Source: an uncultured Flavobacteriales bacterium (GTDB taxonomy: Bacteria > Bacteroidota > Bacteroidia > Flavobacteriales > BACL11). From it: DNA of 64,000 nt. The position numbers were made by a program, and so were the translations under genes. The notes beneath the pieces were generated by a model. That model did no database searches and was not told where the DNA came from. It saw only the letters and a program-made list of their open reading frames with translations. Each line of letters starts with the position of its first letter. The first letter of the stretch is position 1. Positions 37,175 through 47,250 of the stretch are shown in pieces. The stretch covers positions 266,264 through 330,263 of the forward strand of contig CAJIYM010000004.1 in NCBI GenBank assembly GCA_905181635.1, written 5' to 3'.

Positions 37175-39103
37175 ATGAACTATTGTAATTCATTAACCAA
37201 ATATTCACGATTTAAAACACGTGAGGTCAAAGTTGGAAATTTAATTTTTGGAGGAAACAATCCTATTCATGTGCAATCCATGACTACTTCCGACACTATG
37301 GATACAGAGGCTACTGTATCTGAATCCATAAGAATGATAGAGGCAGGTTGTAAACTTGTACGCATAACTGCACCAAATAAAAAGGAGGCTCACAACCTGA
37401 AAAATATTAAAGAAGAACTCACAAAAAGAGGGTATACTACTCCAATTGTTGCTGACATACATTACACCCCAAATGCTGCAGAAGTAGCGGCTACTATTGT
37501 AGAAAAAGTAAGGGTAAATCCAGGTAACTATGCTGATAAAAAAAAGTTTGAAGAAATTGAATACACTGATGAAAGCTATAAAGACGAATTAGAAAGAATT
37601 AGAAAAAAGTTTACCCCACTTGTCAAAATTTGTAAAGAGTACGGAACAGCCATGCGTATTGGCACTAATCATGGCTCTTTGTCTGACAGGATATTGAGCA
37701 GGTATGGAGATACTCCTAAAGGAATGGTGGAATCAGCAATGGAGTTTTTGCGTATATGTAGAGATGAAGATTATCATGAAATTATCCTTTCCATGAAGGC
37801 ATCCAACACAAGAGTGATGGTACAAGCCTATAGAATGTTAGTAGCTAAAATGATACAAGAAGAAATGAACTACCCTCTTCATTTAGGAGTGACAGAAGCT
37901 GGTGAGGGTGAAGATGGAAGAATAAAATCGGCAGTGGGAATAGGTACCCTTTTGGCTGATGGAATTGGCGATACAATAAGGGTTTCATTAACAGAAGCTC
38001 CAGAGTTTGAAATGCCAGTTGCAGAGCAGTTACTTTCTCATTTTAATGAATTAGAAGGGCATGAAAAGATAGAAGAAATTACAAAAAATCCGATTCATTC
38101 ATTTGATTATATAAAAAGAGAAACTACTGATGTTTTAAATATAGGCAACAATAATGTCCCTGTAGTAATGGCTGACTATTGCTTAAAAGAAAAAATTACA
38201 CCTGCCAGCTTTTTTGCATTGGGATACAACTACTCTGTACCTTTAGATAAATGGCACCTCACTGATATGGCTGCCGATTATATTTTTGTAGGTAATCATG
38301 ATGTGGATTTTGAAGTGCCAGGTACTTTAGGGGTTATTTACAATTATCAAAAATGGAAAGAACACAAAAAGGGATATCCTTTTTTAACGATAAATGACTA
38401 TTTGGATGAATCTGAACTTTCTAAAAAACTAAATCTTGTTTATATTTGTCTTGCAGATTTGAGTGAGGAGCTTTACACAAAGTTAAAAACAGATACTACA
38501 GCAGTTTTAGTAATAGATTCTTACAATGATAATGGCTTAGCAGAACAAAGAAAACTATTTGCTGAACTAATGATAAATAAAATAAGGACTCCCGTTATTA
38601 TTGGAAGAGCTTACAACGATTTATCAGAAGAACAATTGCAACTTTCAGCAAGTGCTGATTTTGGGGCTTTATTGTTAGATGGTTTAGGAGAAGGAATATT
38701 TATTGCCGCTGAAAATTGTGGCTCGTACCAGTCAATAAATTCTTTAGCATTTGGAATATTACAAGCTAGTCGTACTCGTATTTCAAAAACAGAATATATT
38801 TCATGCCCAAGCTGTGGAAGGACTCTTTTTGATCTACAAGAAACCACAGCAAAAATCCGAAAAGAAACAAGTCATTTGAAAGGTCTTAAAATTGGGATAA
38901 TGGGTTGTATTGTAAATGGGCCTGGAGAAATGGCTGATGCCGATTATGGATATGTAGGTACTGGTAAAGGCAAAATTACACTTTACAAAGAACAAACAGT
39001 GGTGGAGAAAAATATCTCTGAAGAAAAGGCTGTAACTGCCTTAATTAACCTTATCAAAGAGCATGGAGATTGGATCGATAAAAAAATTAATTACCAGCAA
39101 TAA
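37175..39103 (+). CDS. ispG: 4-hydroxy-3-methylbut-2-enyl-diphosphate synthase, large form
   Basis: A 642-residue IspG (GcpE) that makes HMBPP from MEcPP in the MEP isoprenoid pathway. The TIM-barrel domain (about 1-290; VQSMTTSDTMD, RITAPNKKEA) is followed by an extra domain (about 290-530) and the 4Fe-4S domain with Cys544, Cys547 (SCPSCGRT) and Cys578 (GCIVNGPGE). The enzyme is much longer than E. coli IspG (372) because of the inserted domain, as known in plants and Bacteroidota. The ATG directly abuts the upstream stop. Electron supply probably comes from a ferredoxin or flavodoxin. Confidence 0.96.
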   Translation: MNYCNSLTKYSRFKTREVKVGNLIFGGNNPIHVQSMTTSDTMDTEATVSESIRMIEAGCKLVRITAPNKKEAHNLKNIKEELTKRGYTTPIVADIHYTPNAAEVAATIVEKVRVNPGNYADKKKFEEIEYTDESYKDELERIRKKFTPLVKICKEYGTAMRIGTNHGSLSDRILSRYGDTPKGMVESAMEFLRICRDEDYHEIILSMKASNTRVMVQAYRMLVAKMIQEEMNYPLHLGVTEAGEGEDGRIKSAVGIGTLLADGIGDTIRVSLTEAPEFEMPVAEQLLSHFNELEGHEKIEEITKNPIHSFDYIKRETTDVLNIGNNNVPVVMADYCLKEKITPASFFALGYNYSVPLDKWHLTDMAADYIFVGNHDVDFEVPGTLGVIYNYQKWKEHKKGYPFLTINDYLDESELSKKLNLVYICLADLSEELYTKLKTDTTAVLVIDSYNDNGLAEQRKLFAELMINKIRTPVIIGRAYNDLSEEQLQLSASADFGALLLDGLGEGIFIAAENCGSYQSINSLAFGILQASRTRISKTEYISCPSCGRTLFDLQETTAKIRKETSHLKGLKIGIMGCIVNGPGEMADADYGYVGTGKGKITLYKEQTVVEKNISEEKAVTALINLIKEHGDWIDKKINYQQ

Positions 39104-39186
39104 ATTTTAATTAAATTCGTTTTTTGGTTTTAAGTTTGTGTACCTAAGATTCAACTATACTGTTTTCATACAACACTATATTTAAG

Positions 39187-39194
39187 TACATTTG
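39187..39194 (+). promoter_or_regulatory. -7 element TACATTTG for efflux operon
   Basis: Matches TAnnTTTG, 19 bases before the ATG at 39214. Confidence 0.55.
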
Positions 39195-39213
39195 CAATCA
39201 ATAAATTAATTAT

Positions 39214-39894
39214 ATGATCAACATAACTAATCTTCATAAATCCTATCAAATGGGAGAAAATTCCTTGCATGTTTTAAAAGGAATTGACCTAAAAATTAAT
39301 GAAGGTGAATTAGTTGCTATTATGGGGTCCTCTGGATCTGGAAAGTCTACACTTTTAAATATTATTGGAATGTTAGATAACTATGATTCAGGATCATACG
39401 ATTTAGACGGTATTCCTATAAAAGATCTTAACGAAACAAAGGCTGCCAAATACCGAAATAAATTTCTGGGATTTGTTTTTCAATCTTTTAATTTAATAAA
39501 CTATAAAACTGCTATTGAAAATGTTGCCCTACCTCTTTATTATCAAGGAATAGGGAGTAAAGAACGTCAAGAAATTGCACATGAGTATCTAAAAAAAGTA
39601 GGGTTAGCTAAATGGGCAGAACACCTACCTAGTGAATTATCTGGAGGCCAAAAACAAAGAGTTGCTATTGCTCGAGCATTAGCATCACAACCAAAAGTAC
39701 TGCTTGCAGATGAACCAACTGGAGCATTAGATTCACAAACTTCTGAAGAAGTAATGAGTCTGATAAAAAAAATAAATGATGAAGGAAAAACAATATTAGT
39801 TGTTACACATGAACATGAAATAGCTAATATGTGCAACAGGATAATTACATTAAAAGATGGAGTAATCATTACAGATATTAATACACAAGAATGA
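39214..39894 (+). CDS. ABC transporter ATP-binding protein (MacB/LolD type)
   Basis: A 226-residue ATPase with Walker A GSSGSGKST (about 39-47), the Q-loop FVFQSFNL, signature LSGGQKQR, Walker B VLLADEPTGALD and the H-loop VVTHEHE. It belongs to the MacB/LolD/FtsE group that drives FtsX-like permeases. It starts an operon with two such permeases, an adaptor and a TolC-like channel. Its last 4 bases overlap the first permease (ATGA). Confidence 0.95.
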   Translation: MINITNLHKSYQMGENSLHVLKGIDLKINEGELVAIMGSSGSGKSTLLNIIGMLDNYDSGSYDLDGIPIKDLNETKAAKYRNKFLGFVFQSFNLINYKTAIENVALPLYYQGIGSKERQEIAHEYLKKVGLAKWAEHLPSELSGGQKQRVAIARALASQPKVLLADEPTGALDSQTSEEVMSLIKKINDEGKTILVVTHEHEIANMCNRIITLKDGVIITDINTQE

Positions 39895-41126
39895 TATTTA
39901 GTAAAGATAGTTGGAGAGAAATTTTTGATACAATTAAAAAAAATAAACTCAGAACATTTCTTTCTGGCTTTACTGTTGCTATGGGGATTTTTATTTTCAT
40001 AATACTATTTGGGTTTGGTAATGGTCTGCAAAATAGTTTTGCAAAATATTTTACTGATGACAAGGTCAATACTATAAGAATATACCCAAGTTCAACTTCT
40101 TTACCATATAAAGGCTACACCGCAAATAGAACAATAGAATTTACTAATCAGGATCTTGTTGAAATAAAAGAACATTTTAAAGCTCAAGTCAAAGATATAG
40201 TTGTTAGGAATACAAGATACTTTCAAATTAAATATAAAGAAAAATCAAATAATTACCAAGTTAGGGCTGTTTCACCTGGACATAAAGAGGCTGAGATGAC
40301 TATAATTATGCATGGGAGATATCTTAATGAAGGTGATATTACCAATCGCAAAAAATATGCTGTAATTGGAAGATTGATTGCTCAAGATTTATTTAAGGGA
40401 AAAAATCCTATTGGTCAATATATTTTTGGCAGTAATCATAGCTGGAGAGTAGTAGGTGTATTTCAAGATGAAGGGGGAGATAGAGAAGAAAGAACTCTGT
40501 ATGTGCCATACACTGCAATGCAAGAAATAGAAAAAAATAATGACAAAATTGAACAGATTATTGTTGTATATAATCCAGAAATGGATTACGCAGCATCAGT
40601 TCAATTAGAAAAAAAACTAGAAGATTTCATAAAAAAGAAAAAATTTATTTCCCCTGAAGATAATAGAGGTGTTTATATTAGCAATACTGGGGAGCAACTT
40701 GAAAATTCAAAAAATTTCGATTGGCTACTACAAATTGTTGTTTCATTTATTGGCATAGGAACTCTTATAGCTGGTATAATAGGAATTAGTAATATAATGG
40801 TATTTGTTGTTAAAGAAAGAACCAAAGAAATAGGGATACGAAAGGCAATTGGGGCTACGCCTAAAAGCATTATATCAATGATTTTACATGAATCAATATT
40901 TATCACAACAATTTCTGGATATACAGGACTTATCTTTGCTATGATTGTACTAAAATTAATAGGAAATAATTTGGAAGAAAAATATTTTATCTCCAATCCA
41001 TATATAGACACAGGAGATGCAATATGGGCAACTGTAATATTAATATTTTTTGGAGCCCTAGCTGGCTATCTACCCGCAAGAAAAGCAGCTAAGATTAAAC
41101 CTATAATTGCTTTAAGAGATAAATAG
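39891..41126 (+). CDS. MacB-type ABC permease, subunit 1
   Basis: A 411-residue permease with TM1 at about 23-43 (FTVAMGIFIFIILFGFGNGL), a periplasmic domain (about 45-275) and three TM helices at the C-terminus (about 285-400) containing the FtsX-core motif VKERTKEIGIRKAIGATPKSI. MacB-type pumps expel macrolides, toxins or lipopeptides by a mechanotransmission stroke. It overlaps the ATPase gene by 4 bases and directly abuts the next permease gene. Unlike E. coli MacB, the ATPase is a separate protein. Confidence 0.92.
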   Translation: MIFSKDSWREIFDTIKKNKLRTFLSGFTVAMGIFIFIILFGFGNGLQNSFAKYFTDDKVNTIRIYPSSTSLPYKGYTANRTIEFTNQDLVEIKEHFKAQVKDIVVRNTRYFQIKYKEKSNNYQVRAVSPGHKEAEMTIIMHGRYLNEGDITNRKKYAVIGRLIAQDLFKGKNPIGQYIFGSNHSWRVVGVFQDEGGDREERTLYVPYTAMQEIEKNNDKIEQIIVVYNPEMDYAASVQLEKKLEDFIKKKKFISPEDNRGVYISNTGEQLENSKNFDWLLQIVVSFIGIGTLIAGIIGISNIMVFVVKERTKEIGIRKAIGATPKSIISMILHESIFITTISGYTGLIFAMIVLKLIGNNLEEKYFISNPYIDTGDAIWATVILIFFGALAGYLPARKAAKIKPIIALRDK

Positions 41127-42395
41127 ATGAATTCATTATTTGATAAAGACACTTGGCAAGAAATTTTTGGCTCAATAAGTCAAAATAAAATAAGAACTGT
41201 AATAACTATTATTGGAGTTCTATGGGGAATATTTTTATATATTGTACTTTCTGGACTAGCTAAAGGCGTTGATAATGGTTTCGAAAAACAGTTTGAAAGA
41301 ATTTCTTCTAATAGCTTGTTTATTTGGTCACAGAGCACAAGCATTCCCTATGCCGGATTTAAAACTTCTAGAAATTGGGATTTAAAATTAAGTGATGTAG
41401 AAGCACTAAAAAATAATATTCCTGAAATACAATATATTGCTCCTAGAATTCAAAGAGGAAATTTCGGCTCATCTGGGGCTACTGTTGTAAAAGGAACACG
41501 TTCAGGAACATTTAATATTTATGGTGACTTCCCTATTTTAACAACAATATCAACAAAAGATATTTATGAAGGGGGGAGGTTTATTAATGAACTAGACATT
41601 AAGGAAAGCAGAAAAGTATGTGTAATAGGAGAAAGAACCCAAAAAGAATTATTTAAGGATAATATAAATCCAATTGGAAATTTTATTAAAATAAATAATA
41701 TTTACTTTAAAGTTATTGGAATCCATAAATATAGAGACGAAGGAGGGGGTAGTTTTGATGATGATGGAGATATTCATGTTCCATTCTCAACATTTAAGAG
41801 AATCTATAATACTGGAGATTATGTAGGATTTTTACTAATTGCTGGATTTGATGATGTTGACATTATAGCTGTAGAGAAAAAAATAAGAACACAATTAAAG
41901 AAAATCCATAAAATTCATCCTGACGACAAACAAGCTGTAGGGGGTTTTAATCTTGGAGCCCTATTCACAAGAATTACTAGTTTTGCAAAAGGAATGTCAT
42001 TTCTATCATTAATTATAGGAATTGCAACTATTCTAGCAGGAGTTATTGGAATAGGAAATATATTATTAATTTCTGTTAAAGAAAGAACAAAAGAAATTGG
42101 AGTAAGGAGAGCTATTGGCGCTAGCCCAAATCATATAAGAAAACAGATTATTTTAGAATCTGTTTTTTTAACTACCATTGCAGGTGTAATAGGAATAATC
42201 CTTGGGGCATTTGTATTATATATAATTAATATAGCAACTGAAGGCTCAGAAATACCATTTACAAATGCAACAGTTCCAATTAGCTTTATATTAGGCGCCC
42301 TATTTTTAATGGTAGGGTTAGGCACTTTAATAGGATTTATTCCTGCAGAAAAAGCAATAAGCATTAAACCAATAGAAGCATTAAGAGAAGAATAA
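41127..42395 (+). CDS. MacB-type ABC permease, subunit 2
   Basis: A 422-residue permease with the same plan as its neighbour: TM1 at about 24-44, a periplasmic domain, and C-terminal TM helices with VKERTKEIGVRRAIGASPNHI. The two are clearly paralogous yet divergent in the periplasmic part, so the transporter is probably a heterodimer with one ATPase pair. The ATG follows the preceding stop without a gap. Confidence 0.92.
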   Translation: MNSLFDKDTWQEIFGSISQNKIRTVITIIGVLWGIFLYIVLSGLAKGVDNGFEKQFERISSNSLFIWSQSTSIPYAGFKTSRNWDLKLSDVEALKNNIPEIQYIAPRIQRGNFGSSGATVVKGTRSGTFNIYGDFPILTTISTKDIYEGGRFINELDIKESRKVCVIGERTQKELFKDNINPIGNFIKINNIYFKVIGIHKYRDEGGGSFDDDGDIHVPFSTFKRIYNTGDYVGFLLIAGFDDVDIIAVEKKIRTQLKKIHKIHPDDKQAVGGFNLGALFTRITSFAKGMSFLSLIIGIATILAGVIGIGNILLISVKERTKEIGVRRAIGASPNHIRKQIILESVFLTTIAGVIGIILGAFVLYIINIATEGSEIPFTNATVPISFILGALFLMVGLGTLIGFIPAEKAISIKPIEALREE

Positions 42396-42407
42396 AAAAC
42401 AAAAATT

Positions 42408-43535
42408 ATGAAAAATTACAAGAAAATTGCACTAATATTACTAATCATTGGGATAGTATTTGCTACTTCATTCTTTATAACATCAAATAATAAAGCATTA
42501 ATTCCTTTCGAAACAACTAAAATGATCAAAGCTACAATTGAAAATAAAATAGTTGCAACTGGAAAGGTAGTGCCTGAAGATGAGGTAGAAATAAAACCTC
42601 AAATTGCTGGAATTATTGACAAGATCCTAGTAAAGGAAGGAGATAAGGTTATAGCTGGAGACTTACTAGTAAAAATAAAAGTTGTGCCAAATGAACAAAC
42701 TCTTAATAGCGCTGAGGGAAGAGTAAAGAGTTCTAGAATTATTTTAACTAATTCAGAAATAGAATTTAAAAGAAATAAATCTTTATTCTTAAAAGAGATT
42801 ATTTCAGAGCAGGAGTATAATAATATTGAACTTCAATATAATCAATCACTTCAAAACTTTAAGAATGCTGAAAGTGATCTTCAAATTATAAAATTAGGAT
42901 CTTCTGATGGATCAAGCGTTACAAATACAAATGTTAGAGCTACAATCACAGGAACAATATTAGAAATACCAGTTAAGAAAGGTGATCAGGTCATACAAGC
43001 TAATACATTTAATCAAGGAACAACTATTGCAACAATTGCAGATTTAAATATCATGATATTTGAAGGGAAGGTAGATGAAGGAGAGGTTAGTAAACTGAAA
43101 CAAGAAATGGATATGATAATTAACCTTGCGGCTATTGAAGAAAAAAAATATCCAGCAAAATTAAAATTTATTGCACCAAAGGGAATTGAAGAATCTGGTG
43201 CCGTACAATTTAAAATAGAGGCTGATGTATACTTAGATGATGAGTATTTTGTTAGAGCCGGATATAGTGCAAATGCCTCGATAATAACTGCTCAAAGAAA
43301 AGAAGTAGATGCCTTAAATGAGGCGGTAATACAATATGATCTGGAAACCAAAAAACCTTATGTAGAAATAGAAATTGGCAACCAAGAATTTGAAAGAAGA
43401 GAAATTGTTTTGGGATTAGCAGATGGAATTAATGTAGAAATAATATCAGGACTAAAAAAAGATGAGAAAGTCAAGATATGGAGTATTACGCAACCTAATA
43501 AAAAAGGTGATATAAGTGTTACCGTAACAAATTAA
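42408..43535 (+). CDS. Periplasmic adaptor (HlyD/MacA-like membrane fusion protein)
   Basis: A 375-residue adaptor. An N-terminal TM anchor (about 6-25) is followed by a split lipoyl domain (IEIKPQIAGIIDKILVKEGDKV-type at about 60-90, completing near 180-200), an alpha-hairpin (about 95-165) and beta-barrel and membrane-proximal domains. It bridges the MacB-like permeases and the TolC-like channel downstream. The hairpin is short compared with MacA, and no extra domains are visible. Confidence 0.9.
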   Translation: MKNYKKIALILLIIGIVFATSFFITSNNKALIPFETTKMIKATIENKIVATGKVVPEDEVEIKPQIAGIIDKILVKEGDKVIAGDLLVKIKVVPNEQTLNSAEGRVKSSRIILTNSEIEFKRNKSLFLKEIISEQEYNNIELQYNQSLQNFKNAESDLQIIKLGSSDGSSVTNTNVRATITGTILEIPVKKGDQVIQANTFNQGTTIATIADLNIMIFEGKVDEGEVSKLKQEMDMIINLAAIEEKKYPAKLKFIAPKGIEESGAVQFKIEADVYLDDEYFVRAGYSANASIITAQRKEVDALNEAVIQYDLETKKPYVEIEIGNQEFERREIVLGLADGINVEIISGLKKDEKVKIWSITQPNKKGDISVTVTN

Positions 43536-43538
43536 GAA

Positions 43539-44861
43539 ATGAAAACGAAAATGAAATCAATAATTTTTACTGTAATAATCATTTTTTATTCAGTTGAATT
43601 AAGTGCACAAAAAAAATGGACACTAAATGAATGTATTGAAAGAGCAATCAACAAAAATATATCTATTAAGCAATCTAAGGCAGATTTAAAAAGCGCCAGC
43701 CTAACCAAAACAACCGCTATTGCTAATTTTTTACCAAATATAAATTTAGGATCTTCTCATTCTTGGAATATTGGGCTTAACCAAAATATTACAACTGGGC
43801 TGTTGGAAAATATGACAACTACCTCAGCTTCATTGAATGCTAATCTGGGGATTGATTTATTCAATGGTCTACAGAATATTCAACAATTATACAGAGCTAA
43901 CCTGAGTATTTTAGCGAGCCAATATCAATTGGCAGATATGACAGAAAATATTTCCTTACTAGTAGCAAATTCTTATTTACAAATTTTGTTTAATAGAGAA
44001 AGTTTGGGAGTACAGTATTCTCAATTAACAATTGCAAATGAAGAACTAATCATTGCACAAGAACGCCTCAAAACTGGAATTATTCCAAAAGGAGAAGTTC
44101 TAGAAATTGAAGCAAATGTAGCTACTATTGAACAAAATGTAGTAGTGGCCGAAAATAACTATCAACTTTCAAAAATTTCTCTTGCACAATTACTGCTTAT
44201 TTCTGAAATTGATAATTTTGAAATAGCACAGGAAACAGTAACTAGTCCTGAATCATCAATACTAAATACAAATGTAAATAACATATATTTAACTGCTGTA
44301 GCTAAACGTAATGATGTTAAATTAGCAGAAACAAATTTGAAAATTGCCAAGAAAGACTTAGCTATTTCTAAAGGAAGTATCTTACCAAAAATAACTGGTT
44401 ACTATTCTTATAGCTCCAGAATATTATTTGATAATCCAAATTCTATTTCAAATCAATTGGATGCTAATGGAGGAGAAAACTTTGGGGTACAACTTTCAAT
44501 TCCTATTTTTAATGGAATGGGAAACAATACAAATATCAAAAGAAATAAAATTAATATACAGAAAACTAACTATGCTTTAGAACAGGTAAAATTGGATTTA
44601 AGAAACACCATTAACCAAGCCTATAATGATGCAAAAGGTTCTTTAAAAGCTTACCAAGCAGCTGAAAAAACAGTAGCAGCTCGCAAATTAGCCTACGAAT
44701 ATGCCAAAGAAAGATTTGATAATGGAGGAATGAATACCTTTAATTTTTTACAAGCTGGACAAAGGAATGAGGCAGCTCAATCAGAAATGATAAAAACAAA
44801 ATACAATTATATTTTCAAATTAAAAGTTTTAGAATTTTACTTTGGAGAAGCTAGTTTGTGA
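43539..44861 (+). CDS. TolC-family outer-membrane channel
   Basis: A 440-residue channel protein with a signal peptide (about 1-24, ending ELSAQ), then WTLNECIERAINKNISIKQSKADL, the usual start of the TolC fold, and two OEP repeats (about 25-225 and 240-440) with long heptad-rich helices. It completes a full tripartite exporter with the four genes upstream. The stop lies two bases from the convergent purT stop, and no terminator hairpin is seen between them. Confidence 0.92.
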   Translation: MKTKMKSIIFTVIIIFYSVELSAQKKWTLNECIERAINKNISIKQSKADLKSASLTKTTAIANFLPNINLGSSHSWNIGLNQNITTGLLENMTTTSASLNANLGIDLFNGLQNIQQLYRANLSILASQYQLADMTENISLLVANSYLQILFNRESLGVQYSQLTIANEELIIAQERLKTGIIPKGEVLEIEANVATIEQNVVVAENNYQLSKISLAQLLLISEIDNFEIAQETVTSPESSILNTNVNNIYLTAVAKRNDVKLAETNLKIAKKDLAISKGSILPKITGYYSYSSRILFDNPNSISNQLDANGGENFGVQLSIPIFNGMGNNTNIKRNKINIQKTNYALEQVKLDLRNTINQAYNDAKGSLKAYQAAEKTVAARKLAYEYAKERFDNGGMNTFNFLQAGQRNEAAQSEMIKTKYNYIFKLKVLEFYFGEASL

Positions 44862-44863
44862 AA

Positions 44864-46024
<1,161 letters not shown>

Positions 46025-46028
46025 TTCA

Positions 46029-46036
46029 CAAAAGTA
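46029..46036 (-). promoter_or_regulatory. -7 element TACTTTTG, 4 bases before purT
   Basis: Matches TAnnTTTG on the minus strand; only 4 bases separate it from the purT ATG. Confidence 0.5.
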
Positions 46037-46104
46037 AGAAGAATTACTTTCTTGAGTAAATAAGATTCTATTTTTTCATTCAACAAAAGCATAATTATAT
46101 TTAG

Positions 46105-46112
46105 TACCTTTG
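46105..46112 (+). promoter_or_regulatory. -7 element TACCTTTG for metal/thiol cluster
   Basis: Matches TAnnTTTG, 17 bases before the ATG at 46130. Confidence 0.55.
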
Positions 46113-46129
46113 CTTGAAATTTGATCATT

Positions 46130-46474
46130 ATGAAAATTATAAAATTACTAACTTTAGCTTGCCTTACCATATTTTGCTTAACAACATTTGCTCAAAAACC
46201 CAAATGGGAGAAAGCAAACTTTCAAGTTTCGGGGAATTGTGACATGTGTAAAACAAAAATTGAGAAAGCAGCAACTGGAATTGAAGGTGTAAAAACAGCA
46301 AGATGGAATGTTGTAAACGGAAAGATGAAAGTGAAATTTAAGCCTGCAATTACAAATACTGAAAAGATACAACAGATTATAGCTAGTATAGGCTATGACA
46401 CTGAAAAAAACAAAGCAACTGATGAGGCGTATAACAACCTACACCACTGTTGCAAATATGAAAGAGAGCAATAA
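46130..46474 (+). CDS. Secreted heavy-metal-associated (HMA) domain protein
   Basis: A 114-residue protein with a signal peptide (1-21, ending TTFAQ) and one HMA domain (about 28-95). The metal motif is CDMC (Cys37, Cys40) in SGNCDMCKTKIEKA, a variant of GMxCxxC. A second possible ligand group, HHCC, lies at 105-108. This points to a periplasmic copper or other soft-metal carrier. The ATG at 46130 opens directly onto the signal peptide; a TTG 9 bases upstream is possible. The next two genes follow closely on the same strand. Confidence 0.9.
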   Translation: MKIIKLLTLACLTIFCLTTFAQKPKWEKANFQVSGNCDMCKTKIEKAATGIEGVKTARWNVVNGKMKVKFKPAITNTEKIQQIIASIGYDTEKNKATDEAYNNLHHCCKYEREQ

Positions 46475-46484
46475 AATTAAACTT

Positions 46485-47246
46485 ATGAAAAAAACCCTAA
46501 TGATTATTTTAGCAATTCTAACTACTTTAGGATTTGGCTACGCACAAACTACTGCTACTGATTTTACTACTGATGATTGTAATGGAATATCACACAGCTT
46601 ATTTGATGAGCTTGACAATGGAAATGTAATTGTAATTGCTTGGGTAATGCCTTGTGGCCCTTGTGCAACCTATACAATACCCGCTTATTCCGCAGTACAA
46701 TCTTTTGGCACTTCAAATCCAGGACAAGTTAGTTTTTACTTAGTAGATGATTTTGCCAATACTAACTGTGCTACATTAACAGGCTGGGGTAATTCAAACA
46801 ATATGCCTTTAAACACTACTTTTTCTTCAAGTGATATTAGCATGAGTGACTATGGGACAAATGGGATGCCAAAAGTTGTTGTTCTAGGTGGGTCAAACCA
46901 TACAATTTATTTAAATAAGAATGACAATAAAATCAACTTTGCAGGAGTTCAAGGAGCTATTAATGATGCATTAAATGCACCTTTAGGTATTGAACAAGCA
47001 GAAAGTTCTCACTTTCAACTTTTAACATTCCCTAACCCAGTAAACAATATTCTTAATGTTATAAATACTAAAGTTCATTCAGAAAAAATTACTTATAGAA
47101 TCATAGATGCATTAGGTAAAATAGTTATACAAGACAAAAAATTAACAACATCTGTTGATGTTAGTTCATTAAATAATGGAAATTATTTTCTAAAAGTATC
47201 TTCCGAGACAAGTTCAGAGAGTATTCCATTTGTAGTTAATCATTAG
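46485..47246 (+). CDS. Secreted thioredoxin-like protein with T9SS sorting domain
   Basis: A 253-residue protein with a signal peptide (1-20, ending FGYAQ). A thioredoxin-like domain follows (about 22-175) with the redox motif CGPC (Cys57, Cys60) in VIAWVMPCGPCATYTIP and a cis-Pro-like GMPKVVVLG segment. The C-terminus (about 178-253, FPNPVNNILNV) is a type A T9SS sorting domain, so the protein is sent across the outer membrane. It starts 10 bases after the HMA gene. A role in thiol or metal handling at the surface is inferred from the neighbours. Confidence 0.85.
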   Translation: MKKTLMIILAILTTLGFGYAQTTATDFTTDDCNGISHSLFDELDNGNVIVIAWVMPCGPCATYTIPAYSAVQSFGTSNPGQVSFYLVDDFANTNCATLTGWGNSNNMPLNTTFSSSDISMSDYGTNGMPKVVVLGGSNHTIYLNKNDNKINFAGVQGAINDALNAPLGIEQAESSHFQLLTFPNPVNNILNVINTKVHSEKITYRIIDALGKIVIQDKKLTTSVDVSSLNNGNYFLKVSSETSSESIPFVVNH

Positions 47247-47250
47247 GCGT

